Under the pieces are notes generated by a model. That model was not told where the DNA came from and made no database searches. It worked only from the letters and a program-made list of their open reading frames with translations. Shown here one piece after another: positions 44,203 through 52,842 of a DNA stretch of 64,000 nucleotides. Within the stretch, counting starts at the first letter, position 1. Each line of letters begins with the position of its first letter. This stretch comes from CAVRIA01 sp963721115. GTDB lineage: Bacteria; Desulfobacterota; Binatia; HRBIN30; CADEER01. Both the position numbers and the translations under genes were made by a program. The stretch lies in the NCBI GenBank assembly GCA_963721115.1, contig CAVRIA010000014.1, positions 124,001-188,000 on the forward strand. The letters are read 5' to 3'.

Positions 44203-44284
44203 CCCTCAGCACTCCAGCACATCGGCACTCCAGCACGTCCGCACGTACTCCGCACATCAGCACATCAGCACGTCCACACGTCCC
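44203..44284 (-). repeat. GACGTGTGGACGTGCTGA word tract, right inverted copy
   Basis: The complement reads GGACGTGTGGACGTGCTGAT with further GTGCTGATGTGCGG and GTGCTGGAGTG words. It lies between the stop of the phosphatase gene and the stop of the convergent DUF2064 gene at 44285. With the left copy it forms a pair able to fold around, or recombine across, the phosphatase gene. Confidence 0.65.
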
Positions 44285-44956
44285 TCACCCCTCCAACAAT
44301 CCACCCCAAGTGCGGAGCACCGCCTGCGTCGCATCGAGGCGAACCTCGCCCGTCGCGATCAGGCGCGCCAGCGCCCGCACGTCGCCGATCTCGTCGACGT
44401 CGAAGCTCTCGGGGAGGAGCCGCAGGCGCAGTCCCATCGACTCCACCCTCTTCGCGGTCAGCTCGAGGACGCGGGGCGTGCTCATCTCGATGCCGGTGAA
44501 CACGCCGTGCGCGCCGGCCAGGCCGACCAGGCAGTAGCCGCCGTCGCGGCTCGGAACCAGAACCACGTCGGCGCTCGCCAAGGTCGCGAAGGCATCGCGC
44601 AGGGTGGACTCCGCGAGGTGCGGTACATCGGCGCCGATCATCACCACGCGCTCGGCACCGGCGGCGAACAGATCCTCGAAGCAGCAGCGCATGCGGTCGC
44701 CCAGATCCGCGCCGCGCTGATCGATTCGCCGATGCCCCGCTCCGACCAGCGAGCCGAGGTCCGCCCCCGGCGGATCGACCGCCCAGACCAGCCGCCACGG
44801 CCCCGCCGCGAGGCGCGCCGCGATATCGCGCAGGAAGGCCTCGTACAGGGCGCACGCCCGGCGCTCTCCCACCTGCCTGGCCAGACGCGTCTTCACCTCC
44901 GCCGGCACCGGCTCCTTGGCCATCACGACCAACACCTCCGGAGGCGGGCGGGTCAC
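44285..44956 (-). CDS. DUF2064/TIGR04282-family glycosyltransferase-like protein
   Basis: 223 residues from GTG 44956, with GAGGTG six bases upstream. VVMAKEPVPAEVKTRLARQ, DLGDRMRCCFEDL, VMIGADVPHL and VLVPSRDGGYCLVGL define TIGR04282, a nucleotidyl/glycosyltransferase-fold family reported near arsenosugar biosynthesis genes. No ArsS/ArsM-type genes are in view, so the role is only inferred from family. Confidence 0.82.
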   Translation of the reverse strand: MTRPPPEVLVVMAKEPVPAEVKTRLARQVGERRACALYEAFLRDIAARLAAGPWRLVWAVDPPGADLGSLVGAGHRRIDQRGADLGDRMRCCFEDLFAAGAERVVMIGADVPHLAESTLRDAFATLASADVVLVPSRDGGYCLVGLAGAHGVFTGIEMSTPRVLELTAKRVESMGLRLRLLPESFDVDEIGDVRALARLIATGEVRLDATQAVLRTWGGLLEG

Positions 44957-44976
44957 ACGAACGGCACCTCGCCTCG

Positions 44977-46161
44977 CTACGCCGCCGCGCCGGCCGCCGC
45001 GCCCTCGAGCTCGTCGACCCGCGGGCCAGCGGCCAGCCAGGCGCTCGCCGCGCGCCGCCCGGCGGCGTGCATGTCGGCCATCACCTGGCGATCGAAGTAG
45101 AGGTAGGAGCCGGCGTTGAAGCACGCCTCGCGCGCCGGACGCAAGGCTTCGTACAGCTTCACGTCCCGATACGCCGACCGCTGCAGATGGGCGAGGCGGT
45201 TGCGCTCGAGCAGCAGCTTGCGGTCGACGTTGTAGGCGTTCTCCAGCATCGTGTCGACGGTGCGCTCGACGGCGCGGCCGAAGCGGGTGAACTCGCCGCG
45301 ATCGGGGTCCGGCGGCTCGGTTACCAGCACCGTGATGATCTCGTCCGCGCCCAACGCCACCACCGGGGCGAGCGGCGTGTTGACCAGGAGACCGCCGTCC
45401 CACAGCAGGTGCTCCCCGATCGGCACCGGCGGAAACAGCAGCGGAATGCTGGCGCTCGCCAGCACCATGTCGACGGTGATGGCGTCGACGACGACATAGT
45501 CGGGGGGACGCGTCAGCGGCGTCTCCGCCGTGACGTAGCGCACCACGTGACCGGTGTGGGCGTCCACCGTGTTGATCGCCAGCCGGTGCCCGTTGCGGGG
45601 CACGATCTCGCCGCCGAACTCGGCCACCAGCCGCTCGCGAAGCTGCGCCGTGTCGACGACGAACGGCTCGCGGATTCCGTCGAGGAGACGGCTGACCAAT
45701 TCGAAGCGCCGCGTCAGCAGGTACTCGACCAACAGGGCGAGCAGGCTGCCCTTGCGGGGCGGGAGGTGGTTGCGGGCGCGCTGCAGGAAGGGCTGCAGAT
45801 TGCGGCGCGGCGACAGCCAGCGCAGCGCCTCCTCGCCGGTCAGGCGCAGCAGCGAGCGAACCGCGGTGTGGAAGAAGACCGGGCTGGCGACGACCGGCGG
45901 GTTGTCGGCGATGCCGTTCCAGAACGCCATCATCTGCCGCGGCGACCGGCCGGCCGCGATCAGCGCGCCGTTGATCGCCCCCGCCGAGGTGCCCGACAAG
46001 ACGACCGGGCCGGCGGAAAACCGGGGGTCGCGCAGCAGGCGCTCGTAAACCCCCACCTGGAAGGCCCCGCGGGCCCCACCGCCGGAAAGAACCAACCCCA
46101 GCGTTCCGCGCCTTCGCGCGCGCCCTCGCTTCACCACCCGCTCGCTACGGATCGAAGTCAC
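44977..46161 (-). CDS. Patatin-like phospholipase
   Basis: 394 residues from a GTG near 46161; the start is uncertain because no clear ribosome site is seen. The oxyanion loop is LVLSGGGARGAFQVG, the nucleophile elbow LSGTSAGAINGAL (Ser59), and the catalytic Asp lies in HLLWDGGLLVNTPLAP, giving the Ser-Asp dyad. The C-terminal part is helical. No signal peptide or outer-membrane barrel, so probably a cytoplasmic or membrane-surface lipid hydrolase. Confidence 0.85.
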   Translation of the reverse strand: MTSIRSERVVKRGRARRRGTLGLVLSGGGARGAFQVGVYERLLRDPRFSAGPVVLSGTSAGAINGALIAAGRSPRQMMAFWNGIADNPPVVASPVFFHTAVRSLLRLTGEEALRWLSPRRNLQPFLQRARNHLPPRKGSLLALLVEYLLTRRFELVSRLLDGIREPFVVDTAQLRERLVAEFGGEIVPRNGHRLAINTVDAHTGHVVRYVTAETPLTRPPDYVVVDAITVDMVLASASIPLLFPPVPIGEHLLWDGGLLVNTPLAPVVALGADEIITVLVTEPPDPDRGEFTRFGRAVERTVDTMLENAYNVDRKLLLERNRLAHLQRSAYRDVKLYEALRPAREACFNAGSYLYFDRQVMADMHAAGRRAASAWLAAGPRVDELEGAAAGAAA

Positions 46162-46281
46162 TCCGTCAATCGTCGCGTTCCCGCCTCCATAATGCAAGCG
46201 AATCGGCACCGGGCGGCCAATATTGACATGCTCGATGTCAGCATGCGAGCTTGCCCGGCGAGTCGAAGAAGGGAGCAAACC

Positions 46282-47281
46282 ATGGCCGGTCTCTACCGCA
46301 TCTACGGGGCGGAGATGTCGCCCTACTCGGTGAAGGTTCGTTCGTACTTCCGCTACAAGGGGATCCCGCACCGATGGATCGTTCGCAATGCGGAGAGCGA
46401 GCCCGACTATCAGAAATACGCGAAGATCCAGATCGTCCCCCTCGTCGTCACCCCAGACGACCGGGGCATCCAGGACTCGACGCCGATCATCGAGCAGGTC
46501 GAGGCGGCGCACCCGCAGCCCTCGATTCACCCCTCCGATCCGGTCGCCGCCTTCGTCTCGGCGCTGCTCGAAGAGTTCGGTGACGAGTGGGGCAACAAGT
46601 GGATGTTCCACTACCGCTGGGCGCGCGAGGTGGACCAGCTGAGCTCCGCCGGACGCCTGGCGCGCGCCATGATGCCGGCGGCGGACGAGGAGAGGCACGC
46701 CGGCCATGACCGCCATGATCCGCGAGCGGATGGTGGGGCGCGTGTGGTTCGTCGGCTCGAACGAGCAGAACGCGCCGCAGATCGAGGCGTCCTTTCGCGA
46801 CGCCCTCGAGCTGCTGAATACCCACCTGGCCGGCCGCCCCTACCTCTTCGGCGCCCGGCCCGCCTTCGCCGACTTCGCTCTCTGGGGCCAGGTCTACAAC
46901 GCCTGGACCGACCCGACGCCGGGAGCGCTCATCGAGGGGCGCGCCCACGACGTCCTCGCCTGGGTGCAGCGGATGCTCTGGCCGCGGGCGGAGGGCGAGT
47001 TCGAGCCGTGGTCGAGGTTGGAGCCGACGCTGATGCCGCTGCTGCAGCGCCAGGTCGGACGCCTCTTCCTGCCGTGGACGGTAGCGAACGCGGAAGCCGT
47101 CGCCGCCGCACGCGACGAGCTCACCGTCGAGCTGGACGGCCACACCTGGGCCCAGAAGCCGCAGAAATACCACGCCAAGTCGCTGCGCGCTCTGCGCGAG
47201 AAGTACGCCGCCGCGAGCGACGAGAGCGGGCTCGACCCGGTGCTCGAGCGCGCCGGCTGCCTGGCCGCCCTGCGCGCCTGA
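46282..47281 (+). CDS. GST-family protein, long form (one frameshift)
   Basis: A thioredoxin-like N-terminal domain (YGAEMSPYSVKVRSYFRYKG, KIQIVPLVVTPDDRGIQDST) is followed by helices with EFGDEWGNKWMFHYRWA. After one extra C near 46,690 is removed it goes on MTAMIRERMVGRVWFVGSNE and an alpha domain AGRPYLFGARPAFADFALWG. The repaired length is about 332 residues, longer than typical GSTs, with a C-terminal extension also seen in the paralogue at 47990. AAGAAGGGAG precedes the ATG. Confidence 0.8.
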
Positions 47282-47300
47282 CCCCCAACGAGGAGTCGCC

Positions 47301-47984
47301 GTGATCGACCTGTACACCGCCCCGACACCGAACGGCTGGAAGGCCTCCGTGACCCTGGAGGAGCTCGAGCTGCCGTACGAGACTCACGCCATCGACCTCT
47401 CCACCGGCCAGCAGAGGGAAGAGCGCTACCTGAGTCTCAACCCGAACGGCCGCATCCCGACCATCGTCGATCGCGACAACGACGACTTCGCCGTGTTCGA
47501 GTCGGGGGCGATCATGATCTACCTGGCCGAGAAGACCGGACGCCTCATGCCCGGCGACCCGAAGGGGCGCTCGCGCGTGATCCAGTGGCTGATGTTCCAG
47601 ATGGGCGGCATCGGCCCGATGATGGGCCAGGCGAACGTCTTCTTCCGCTACTTCCCCGAGCAGATCCAGCCGGCGATCGACCGCTACCAGCACGAATCGC
47701 GGCGGCTCTTCGAAGTGCTCGACCGCCGCCTCGGCGAGAGCGAGTGGCTGGCCGGCGACTACTCGATCGCCGACATCGCCAACTGGTGCTGGGTGCGCAC
47801 CTACCGGTGGTCGGGCGTGTCGATCGAGGGTCTCGCCAACATCAGGCGCTGGCTGGACGCCATGAAGGAGCGCCCCGCCTGCCGCCGCGGCGTCGAGGTG
47901 CCGTTCAAGGTCCAACGGGTGACCGACGACGAGAAGGCGGCGCAGAAGTTCGCCGAGAACGCGCGCAAGACGCTGCAGCGCTGA
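47301..47984 (+). CDS. Glutathione S-transferase, YfcG/YghU-like
   Basis: 227 residues. IDLYTAPTPNGWKASVTLEE with the Asn in the TPNGWK turn, LSLNPNGRIPTIVDRD, FESGAIMIYLAEKTG (glutathione gamma-Glu site) and WLAGDYSIADIANWCW are typical of the Nu-class, which act as glutathione-dependent disulfide reductases. It lies 19 bases after the previous GST. Confidence 0.87.
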   Translation: MIDLYTAPTPNGWKASVTLEELELPYETHAIDLSTGQQREERYLSLNPNGRIPTIVDRDNDDFAVFESGAIMIYLAEKTGRLMPGDPKGRSRVIQWLMFQMGGIGPMMGQANVFFRYFPEQIQPAIDRYQHESRRLFEVLDRRLGESEWLAGDYSIADIANWCWVRTYRWSGVSIEGLANIRRWLDAMKERPACRRGVEVPFKVQRVTDDEKAAQKFAENARKTLQR

Positions 47985-47989
47985 GGCCC

Positions 47990-49018
47990 TCAGGTTTCGA
48001 AGAGGCGCTCGCAGCCGGTGCCGGCGAGCAACGCGTCGACGGCGCGCCGGTCGTCCGCGGCCAGCGCCGCGCGCGCCTCGCGCAGCCAGCGCAGGCACTT
48101 GCCCTGGTAGGGGAACGGCCGCTGCACCCACGGCCGCCCGTCGATCGCGCACTCGACGCTCTCGGCACCGCGCTCGAGCGCCTCCGCGTTGGCGAGCAGA
48201 AAGGGCGCGTACACCCGACCCACCTCGCCCAGAAGATCGCGCAGCGTATCCGGTACCGCGTCGCGCGGGGTCCAATCCCCCGGCGCCGGCTCCAGGCCGG
48301 AGAGGTCCTCGACGACGTCGACCCACGCCACCACGCGCGGCGCCGTCGCGAGCGCGATGGTCGCCGGTGTGGGATCGAAGCCGACCAGCTGGGTGAGCTG
48401 GCCGAAGACGCCGAAGTCCGACGTCCCGGGCCGGCCGCCCATCAGGAAACGCGAGTCGGTGAGGTGGGCGTCGAGAAGGCGCAGCAGCCGCCGGTAGCTC
48501 TCTTCGATGACCGGCGCCGTCGTCCCGTTCGAGCCGACGAGGCCCAGGCGGCCGATCTGGCGCTGCGCGAAGGCCTTCCCGAACGCGCGCGCCTGACTCT
48601 CCGGGACGTCCGTACGGCTCCAGCGCGGCAGGATCGCCGCCGCGCGCGCGACGTCCGGCTCGAAGGCCCACCGGTAGTGAAACATCGCCTTGGTGAGCCA
48701 TTCGTCGCCGTAGTCCTCGAGCAGGGCGTCGACGAACGCCAGCGCCGGATCGGGCGGCACGACCGACCGATCGGGGTACAGCGCCTCGAGCTCCCGGATC
48801 AGCGGCGTCGAGTCGACGTGCGCCTCCTCGCGCCCGCCGGGCCCGGCCAGAATCAGCTGCGGCAGCAGCTCGACGCGGGGGCGCGGCAGCCCGTGGCTCT
48901 CCGGCGATCCCTGGTGCGTCCAGGCATGTGCGATGCGCCGATAGCGCAGCACGGCGCGCAGCTTGCGGCTGTAGGGGGATCCGGGCGAGCCGACGAGGCG
49001 GAGCGGTCGATCCGTCAT
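47990..49018 (-). CDS. GST-family protein, long form
   Basis: 342 residues. An N-terminal thioredoxin-like domain (LVGSPGSPYSRKLRAVLRYR, VDSTPLIRELEAL) is followed by DYGDEWLTKAMFHYRWAF, RLGLVGSNGTTAPVIEESYR, MGGRPGTSDFGVFGQLTQLV and a C-terminal ECAIDGRPWVQRPFPYQGKC tail. It is a clear paralogue of the gene at 46282 (shared DEW, FHYRWA, VGSN blocks) but lies on the opposite strand. Enzyme activity is not established. Confidence 0.82.
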   Translation of the reverse strand: MTDRPLRLVGSPGSPYSRKLRAVLRYRRIAHAWTHQGSPESHGLPRPRVELLPQLILAGPGGREEAHVDSTPLIRELEALYPDRSVVPPDPALAFVDALLEDYGDEWLTKAMFHYRWAFEPDVARAAAILPRWSRTDVPESQARAFGKAFAQRQIGRLGLVGSNGTTAPVIEESYRRLLRLLDAHLTDSRFLMGGRPGTSDFGVFGQLTQLVGFDPTPATIALATAPRVVAWVDVVEDLSGLEPAPGDWTPRDAVPDTLRDLLGEVGRVYAPFLLANAEALERGAESVECAIDGRPWVQRPFPYQGKCLRWLREARAALAADDRRAVDALLAGTGCERLFET

Positions 49019-49100
49019 CGGGGGGTTACAGTCATACAGTGTGTCGAAATTCAAGCCGCGCCCCGCGGCGATCCTGGTCGCCCCGCCGCTGATGCAAACG

Positions 49101-49147
49101 GGGAGGGCGAGCCGCACCGCCGGGTACGCCAGACGGCTCGCCCTCCC
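49101..49147 (-). terminator. 14-bp perfect stem-loop after the last GST
   Basis: GGGAGGGCGAGCCG (49101-49114) pairs without mismatch with CGGCTCGCCCTCCC (49134-49147), with a 19-base loop. It lies downstream of the GST gene ending at 49169 and upstream of the next minus-strand gene. T-rich sequence after it is weak. Confidence 0.6.
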
Positions 49148-49168
49148 GTAATGCCATTTCGACGGCGC

Positions 49169-49777
49169 TCAGTCCGCCGAGGCCGCGAAGCTGGCGCGCG
49201 CCTGCACCCGCGACAGCCAGGCGGCGAGGCGCGGAAAGTGCGGCTCGAGGTCGACGCCGCATTTCCCCAGGGCGCCCATGGCCGGGGTGTAGGAGGCGTC
49301 GGCGAGGGAGAAGGCGCCGGCGAGGAAGTCGCGATCGCCGACGGTCGACTCGAGATGCTCCAGATGCTTGGCGGCGGCCGCGCGACAGGCCAGGATCTTG
49401 CTCTCGTCGCGTGCCGGCGGCTTCTTGAGCAGCGACTCCAGGATCAGGACTCCGGCGTTGGGGGCGAATGCGGTCTCGAAGTAGTGGATCAGCAGGCGCA
49501 CGCGGGCCCGCCCGGCCGGATCGGGCGGCATCAGCGGCGGCTCCGGAAAGCGCTCCTCCAAGTACTCGTTGATCACCCACGACTCGTAGAGAACGGTCTC
49601 CCCGTCGATCAGCACGGGGACGCGCCCGAGCGGGTTGAGGCGCCGGAACTCCGGCGTGTTCTGGTCGCCCTTCATCACGTCGATGTGGACGCGCTCGAAG
49701 GGCAACCCCTTCTCGGCCAGGACGATGCGCACGATGCGCGAGTTGCCGGAGTTGGGAAACTGATACAGCTTCAACAT
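49169..49777 (-). CDS. Glutathione S-transferase
   Basis: 202 residues. LKLYQFPNSGNSRIVRIVLA (with the Ser in NSGNSR as likely catalytic residue), NPLGRVPVLIDGETVLYESW (cis-Pro, then Glu-Ser for glutathione) and FLAGAFSLADASYTPAM (the N-capping Asp box). Standard two-domain length. It is the fourth GST in a row at this locus and is divergent from the haem operon. Confidence 0.87.
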   Translation of the reverse strand: MLKLYQFPNSGNSRIVRIVLAEKGLPFERVHIDVMKGDQNTPEFRRLNPLGRVPVLIDGETVLYESWVINEYLEERFPEPPLMPPDPAGRARVRLLIHYFETAFAPNAGVLILESLLKKPPARDESKILACRAAAAKHLEHLESTVGDRDFLAGAFSLADASYTPAMGALGKCGVDLEPHFPRLAAWLSRVQARASFAASAD

Positions 49778-49930
49778 CGCGTACGCCCTCTCGTCGCGGC
49801 CGCTCGGCGCCTCTCGCGCCGGCGCAGCCACACGGTCGAACTACGCGTCAAACCATTCGGCAAGTCAAACCGCCGCGGCGCCGCGCGCACCGCATTGACG
49901 GCCCCGGGCTTGCTCGTCATCCTGAGCCCC

Positions 49931-50788
49931 ATGGCCGCGGTTGCCGAGCAACCCCTCAGCGGGGTGACGGTGCTTTCCTTCGAGAGCCGGCGCGCCGCCG
50001 AGATGGCCGAGCTGATTCGCCGCCACGGCGGTACGCCGCTCAGCGCGCCGTCCATGCGGGAGCTGCCGCTGCGGGAGAACCCGGCCGCGACCGAGTTCCT
50101 GCGCGGGCTGGAGCGCGGCGAGGTCGACGTCGTCGTGCTGCTCACCGGTGTCGGAACCCGCGCCTTGGTCGCCGCGCTCGCCGACGAGTGTCCGCCCGAG
50201 CGCTTCGCCGGCCTGCTGGGCGGCACGACCATCGTGGCGCGCGGCCCGAAACCGGTCGCCGCGCTGCGCGAGATCGGGCTGGTGCCGCACGTGATCGCTG
50301 CCGAGCCGAACACCTGGCGGGAGATTCTGGCGGCCCTCGACCGCGAAGCGCCGGTTCGAGACCGGCGGGTCGCCGTCCAGGAGTACGGTCAGCCCAACCC
50401 GGAGCTCCTCGCCGGCCTGGCGGAGCGCGGCGCCCGCGTGCTGCAGGTTCCGGTGTACCGGTGGGCCCTGCCCGACGATACCGGGCCGCTGCGCGACGGG
50501 GTGCAGCGCTTCGCCGCCGGCGCGGTCGATGTCGCCCTGTTCACCAGCGCCCGCCAGGTCGAGCACGTCCTGCAGACCGCCGACGCGCTCGCCCTGCGCG
50601 ACCAGCTGCTCGCCGCCGCCCGGCGTGTCGTCGTCGCCTCCATCGGCCCGGTCTGCAGCGAGGCGCTGCATGCGCACGGGCTGCCCGTCGACATCGAGCC
50701 GGAGCATTCGAAGATGGGGCAGCTGGTCGCCGCCGTCGCCCGCCGGGGGCGCGAGCGGCTCGCCGTCAAGCGGAGCGCGGCCGGATGA
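49931..50788 (+). CDS. hemD: Uroporphyrinogen-III synthase
   Basis: 285 residues in the two-lobed HemD fold: VLSFESRRAAEMAELIRRHG, VVVLLTGVGTRALVAAL, RVAVQEYGQPNPELLAGLAE, VDVALFTSARQVEHVLQ, VVVASIGPVCSEALHAHGLP and DIEPEHSKMGQLVAAV. HemD sequences vary widely, and the position directly before hemE confirms it. It closes and inverts ring D of hydroxymethylbilane. Confidence 0.88.
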   Translation: MAAVAEQPLSGVTVLSFESRRAAEMAELIRRHGGTPLSAPSMRELPLRENPAATEFLRGLERGEVDVVVLLTGVGTRALVAALADECPPERFAGLLGGTTIVARGPKPVAALREIGLVPHVIAAEPNTWREILAALDREAPVRDRRVAVQEYGQPNPELLAGLAERGARVLQVPVYRWALPDDTGPLRDGVQRFAAGAVDVALFTSARQVEHVLQTADALALRDQLLAAARRVVVASIGPVCSEALHAHGLPVDIEPEHSKMGQLVAAVARRGRERLAVKRSAAG

Positions 50789-50809
50789 TCGGGCGGGAGG
50801 AGGGGCCGG

Positions 50810-51913
50810 TTGACCCCGCATCGCGCTTCGCATAGCTACGAGGCCGCCTTGGAAACACAGCCCTTCCTGCTCGCCTGCCGCCGGCAGGCCGCGCCCTACA
50901 CACCGATCTGGCTCATGCGGCAGGCCGGGCGGTACATGTCCGAGTACCGCGCCGTGCGCGAGAAGATGGGCTTCCTCGAGCTCTGTCACCATCCGGAGGC
51001 GGCCGCCGAGGTGACCGTCACGGCGGTCGAGCGCCTCGGCGTCGACGCGGCGATCATCTTCGCCGACATCCTGCTCGTCCTCGAGCCGCTCGGCGTCGGA
51101 TTGGAATTCACCCGCGGCGATGGACCGGCCATCCACAAGCCGGTGCGCACGCCGGCCGACGTCGCCCGCCTGGCGGCCTACGATCCGGCCGACGCCCTCG
51201 CCTTCGTCTACCAGGCCGTGCGCAACGCCAAGTCGGGCCTCGGCCGGACGCCGCTCATCGGCTTCTCCGGAGCGCCCTTCACGCTCGCCTCCTACCTCGT
51301 CGAAGGCGGCGGCTCGCGCAACTACGTGCGCACCAAGTCCCTGATGTACGAGCACCCGAAAGCGTGGCACGACCTGCTCGGCCTGCTCGCCCGCCTGATC
51401 AATGTCTACCTGCGCGAGCAAGTGAAGGCGGGAGCCGATGCGGTCCAGATCTTCGACAGCTGGGTCGGCTGCCTGTCGCCGAGCGACTACCGGGAGTACG
51501 TCCAGCCCCACTCCCGCGCCGCCATCGCCGGTCTCGGCGCCGACGTTCCCGTCATTCACTTCGGAACCAACACGGGCGGACTGCTGGCCGACATGCGCGA
51601 GGCGGGCGGCGACGTCATCGGCGCCGACTGGCGCCTCGACCTCGACGCCGCCTGGCAGGCGATCGGCTACGATCGCGCCGTGCAGGGGAACCTCGACCCG
51701 GTCGCCCTGTTCGCGTCGCCGGCGGAGATCCGCCGGCGCGCCGCCGACATCCTGCGGCGCGCCGCCGGCCGGCCCGGTCACATCTTCAACCTGGGGCACG
51801 GCATCCTGCCGGAGACGCCGGTGGATCACGTCGTCGCCCTGGTCGACGCCGTGCACGAGATGAGCTCGCGCGGCGCGGAGAGAACGGGCGAAGGAGCGCC
51901 CACCGGCTCATGA
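50810..51913 (+). CDS. hemE: Uroporphyrinogen decarboxylase
   Basis: 367 residues from TTG 50810, which has GGGAGGAGGGG upstream. Signatures PIWLMRQAGRYMSEYR, AAIIFADILLVLEPLG, GFSGAPFTLASYLVEGGGSR, DSWVGCLSPSDY and FNLGHGILPETP are complete, including the active-site Arg and Asp. It removes four acetate carboxyls to give coproporphyrinogen III. Its stop overlaps the hemH ATG (ATGA). Confidence 0.95.
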   Translation: MTPHRASHSYEAALETQPFLLACRRQAAPYTPIWLMRQAGRYMSEYRAVREKMGFLELCHHPEAAAEVTVTAVERLGVDAAIIFADILLVLEPLGVGLEFTRGDGPAIHKPVRTPADVARLAAYDPADALAFVYQAVRNAKSGLGRTPLIGFSGAPFTLASYLVEGGGSRNYVRTKSLMYEHPKAWHDLLGLLARLINVYLREQVKAGADAVQIFDSWVGCLSPSDYREYVQPHSRAAIAGLGADVPVIHFGTNTGGLLADMREAGGDVIGADWRLDLDAAWQAIGYDRAVQGNLDPVALFASPAEIRRRAADILRRAAGRPGHIFNLGHGILPETPVDHVVALVDAVHEMSSRGAERTGEGAPTGS

Positions 51914-52842
51914 GCCGGCCTTACGATGCCGTGTTGCTGATCGCCTTCGGCGGCCCCGATCGCATGGAGGACGTGCGCCCCTTCCTCGCCAACGTTCTGC
52001 GCGGCCGCCCCGTGCCGCCGGAGCGCGTCGAGACGGTGGTGCATCACTACGAGATCCTCGGCGGCCGCTCGCCGCTCAACGAGCTGACCTCCCGGCAGGC
52101 GCAGGGGCTGCGCGAACGACTCGCCGCGGAAGGCCCCGCCCTCCCCGTCTACGTCGGCATGCGCAACTGGCACCCCTTCCTGGAGGCGACGCTGCGCCAG
52201 ATGATGGAGGCCGGTGTGCGGCGCGCGGTTGGCTTCATTCTCGCCGCGCAGCAGAACGATGCCGGCTGGGGCCGCTACCAGCGCGACGTCGCCGAGGCGC
52301 AGGCGGCGATCGGTGCCGCCGCGCCGGAGGTCGACTTCGTTTCCGGCTGGCACGCGCACCCCCTCTTCCTCGAGGCGGTCGCGGATCTCGCCGCCGGGGC
52401 CCTGCGGTCGGTGCCGGCGCCGCGCCGCTCCACCACGCGCCTGGTGTTCACGGCGCACAGCATCCCCGTCGCCATTGCGGCGCCCTCCCCCTACGTCGCC
52501 CAGCTCGAGGAAGGGGCGCGCCGCGTGGCCGAGCGGCTGGCCATCGACGACTACCTCCTCGCCTACCAGAGCCGCAGCGGCAGCCCGCGCGAGCCGTGGC
52601 TCGAGCCCGACATCGGCGAGGTGGTGCGCGCCGAGGCGGCGCGCGGCCGCACCGACCTCGTCGTGGTGCCGCTCGGCTTCGTGTGCGATCACGTCGAGGT
52701 CCTCTACGACCTGGACGTCGAGGCGAAGGCGATCGCCGACGAGGTCGGCATCGGCTTCGCCCGCGCCCGCACCGTCAACGACCACCCGGCCTTCATCCGC
52801 ATGATGGCGGAGGTCATCCGCGCGCATGTCGCCCGCTCGTGA
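51910..52842 (+). CDS. hemH: Ferrochelatase
   Basis: 310 residues: DAVLLIAFGGPDRMEDVRPF, YVGMRNWHPFLEATLRQM, LVFTAHSIPVAI with the metal-binding His, LLAYQSRSGSPREPWLEPD, and VVVPLGFVCDHVEVLYDLDV with the second His/Glu set. It inserts iron into the porphyrin. Together with hemG this could be a protoporphyrin or coproporphyrin branch; sequence alone does not settle which. Confidence 0.94.
   Translation: MSRPYDAVLLIAFGGPDRMEDVRPFLANVLRGRPVPPERVETVVHHYEILGGRSPLNELTSRQAQGLRERLAAEGPALPVYVGMRNWHPFLEATLRQMMEAGVRRAVGFILAAQQNDAGWGRYQRDVAEAQAAIGAAAPEVDFVSGWHAHPLFLEAVADLAAGALRSVPAPRRSTTRLVFTAHSIPVAIAAPSPYVAQLEEGARRVAERLAIDDYLLAYQSRSGSPREPWLEPDIGEVVRAEAARGRTDLVVVPLGFVCDHVEVLYDLDVEAKAIADEVGIGFARARTVNDHPAFIRMMAEVIRAHVARS

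Noticed and set aside
43468..44284. CRISPR array suggested by repeated words
   Set aside because: The words are short, degenerate and without regular spacers; no cas gene is present.
45067..47304. A 745-codon plus-strand open frame running through the patatin gene into the GST gene
   Set aside because: The first 400 codons are the complement of the patatin gene; only the part from 46282 resembles a protein family.
47585..50788. A 1067-codon plus-strand open frame ending as hemD
   Set aside because: It crosses three GST genes in other frames; only the part from ATG 49931 matches HemD.
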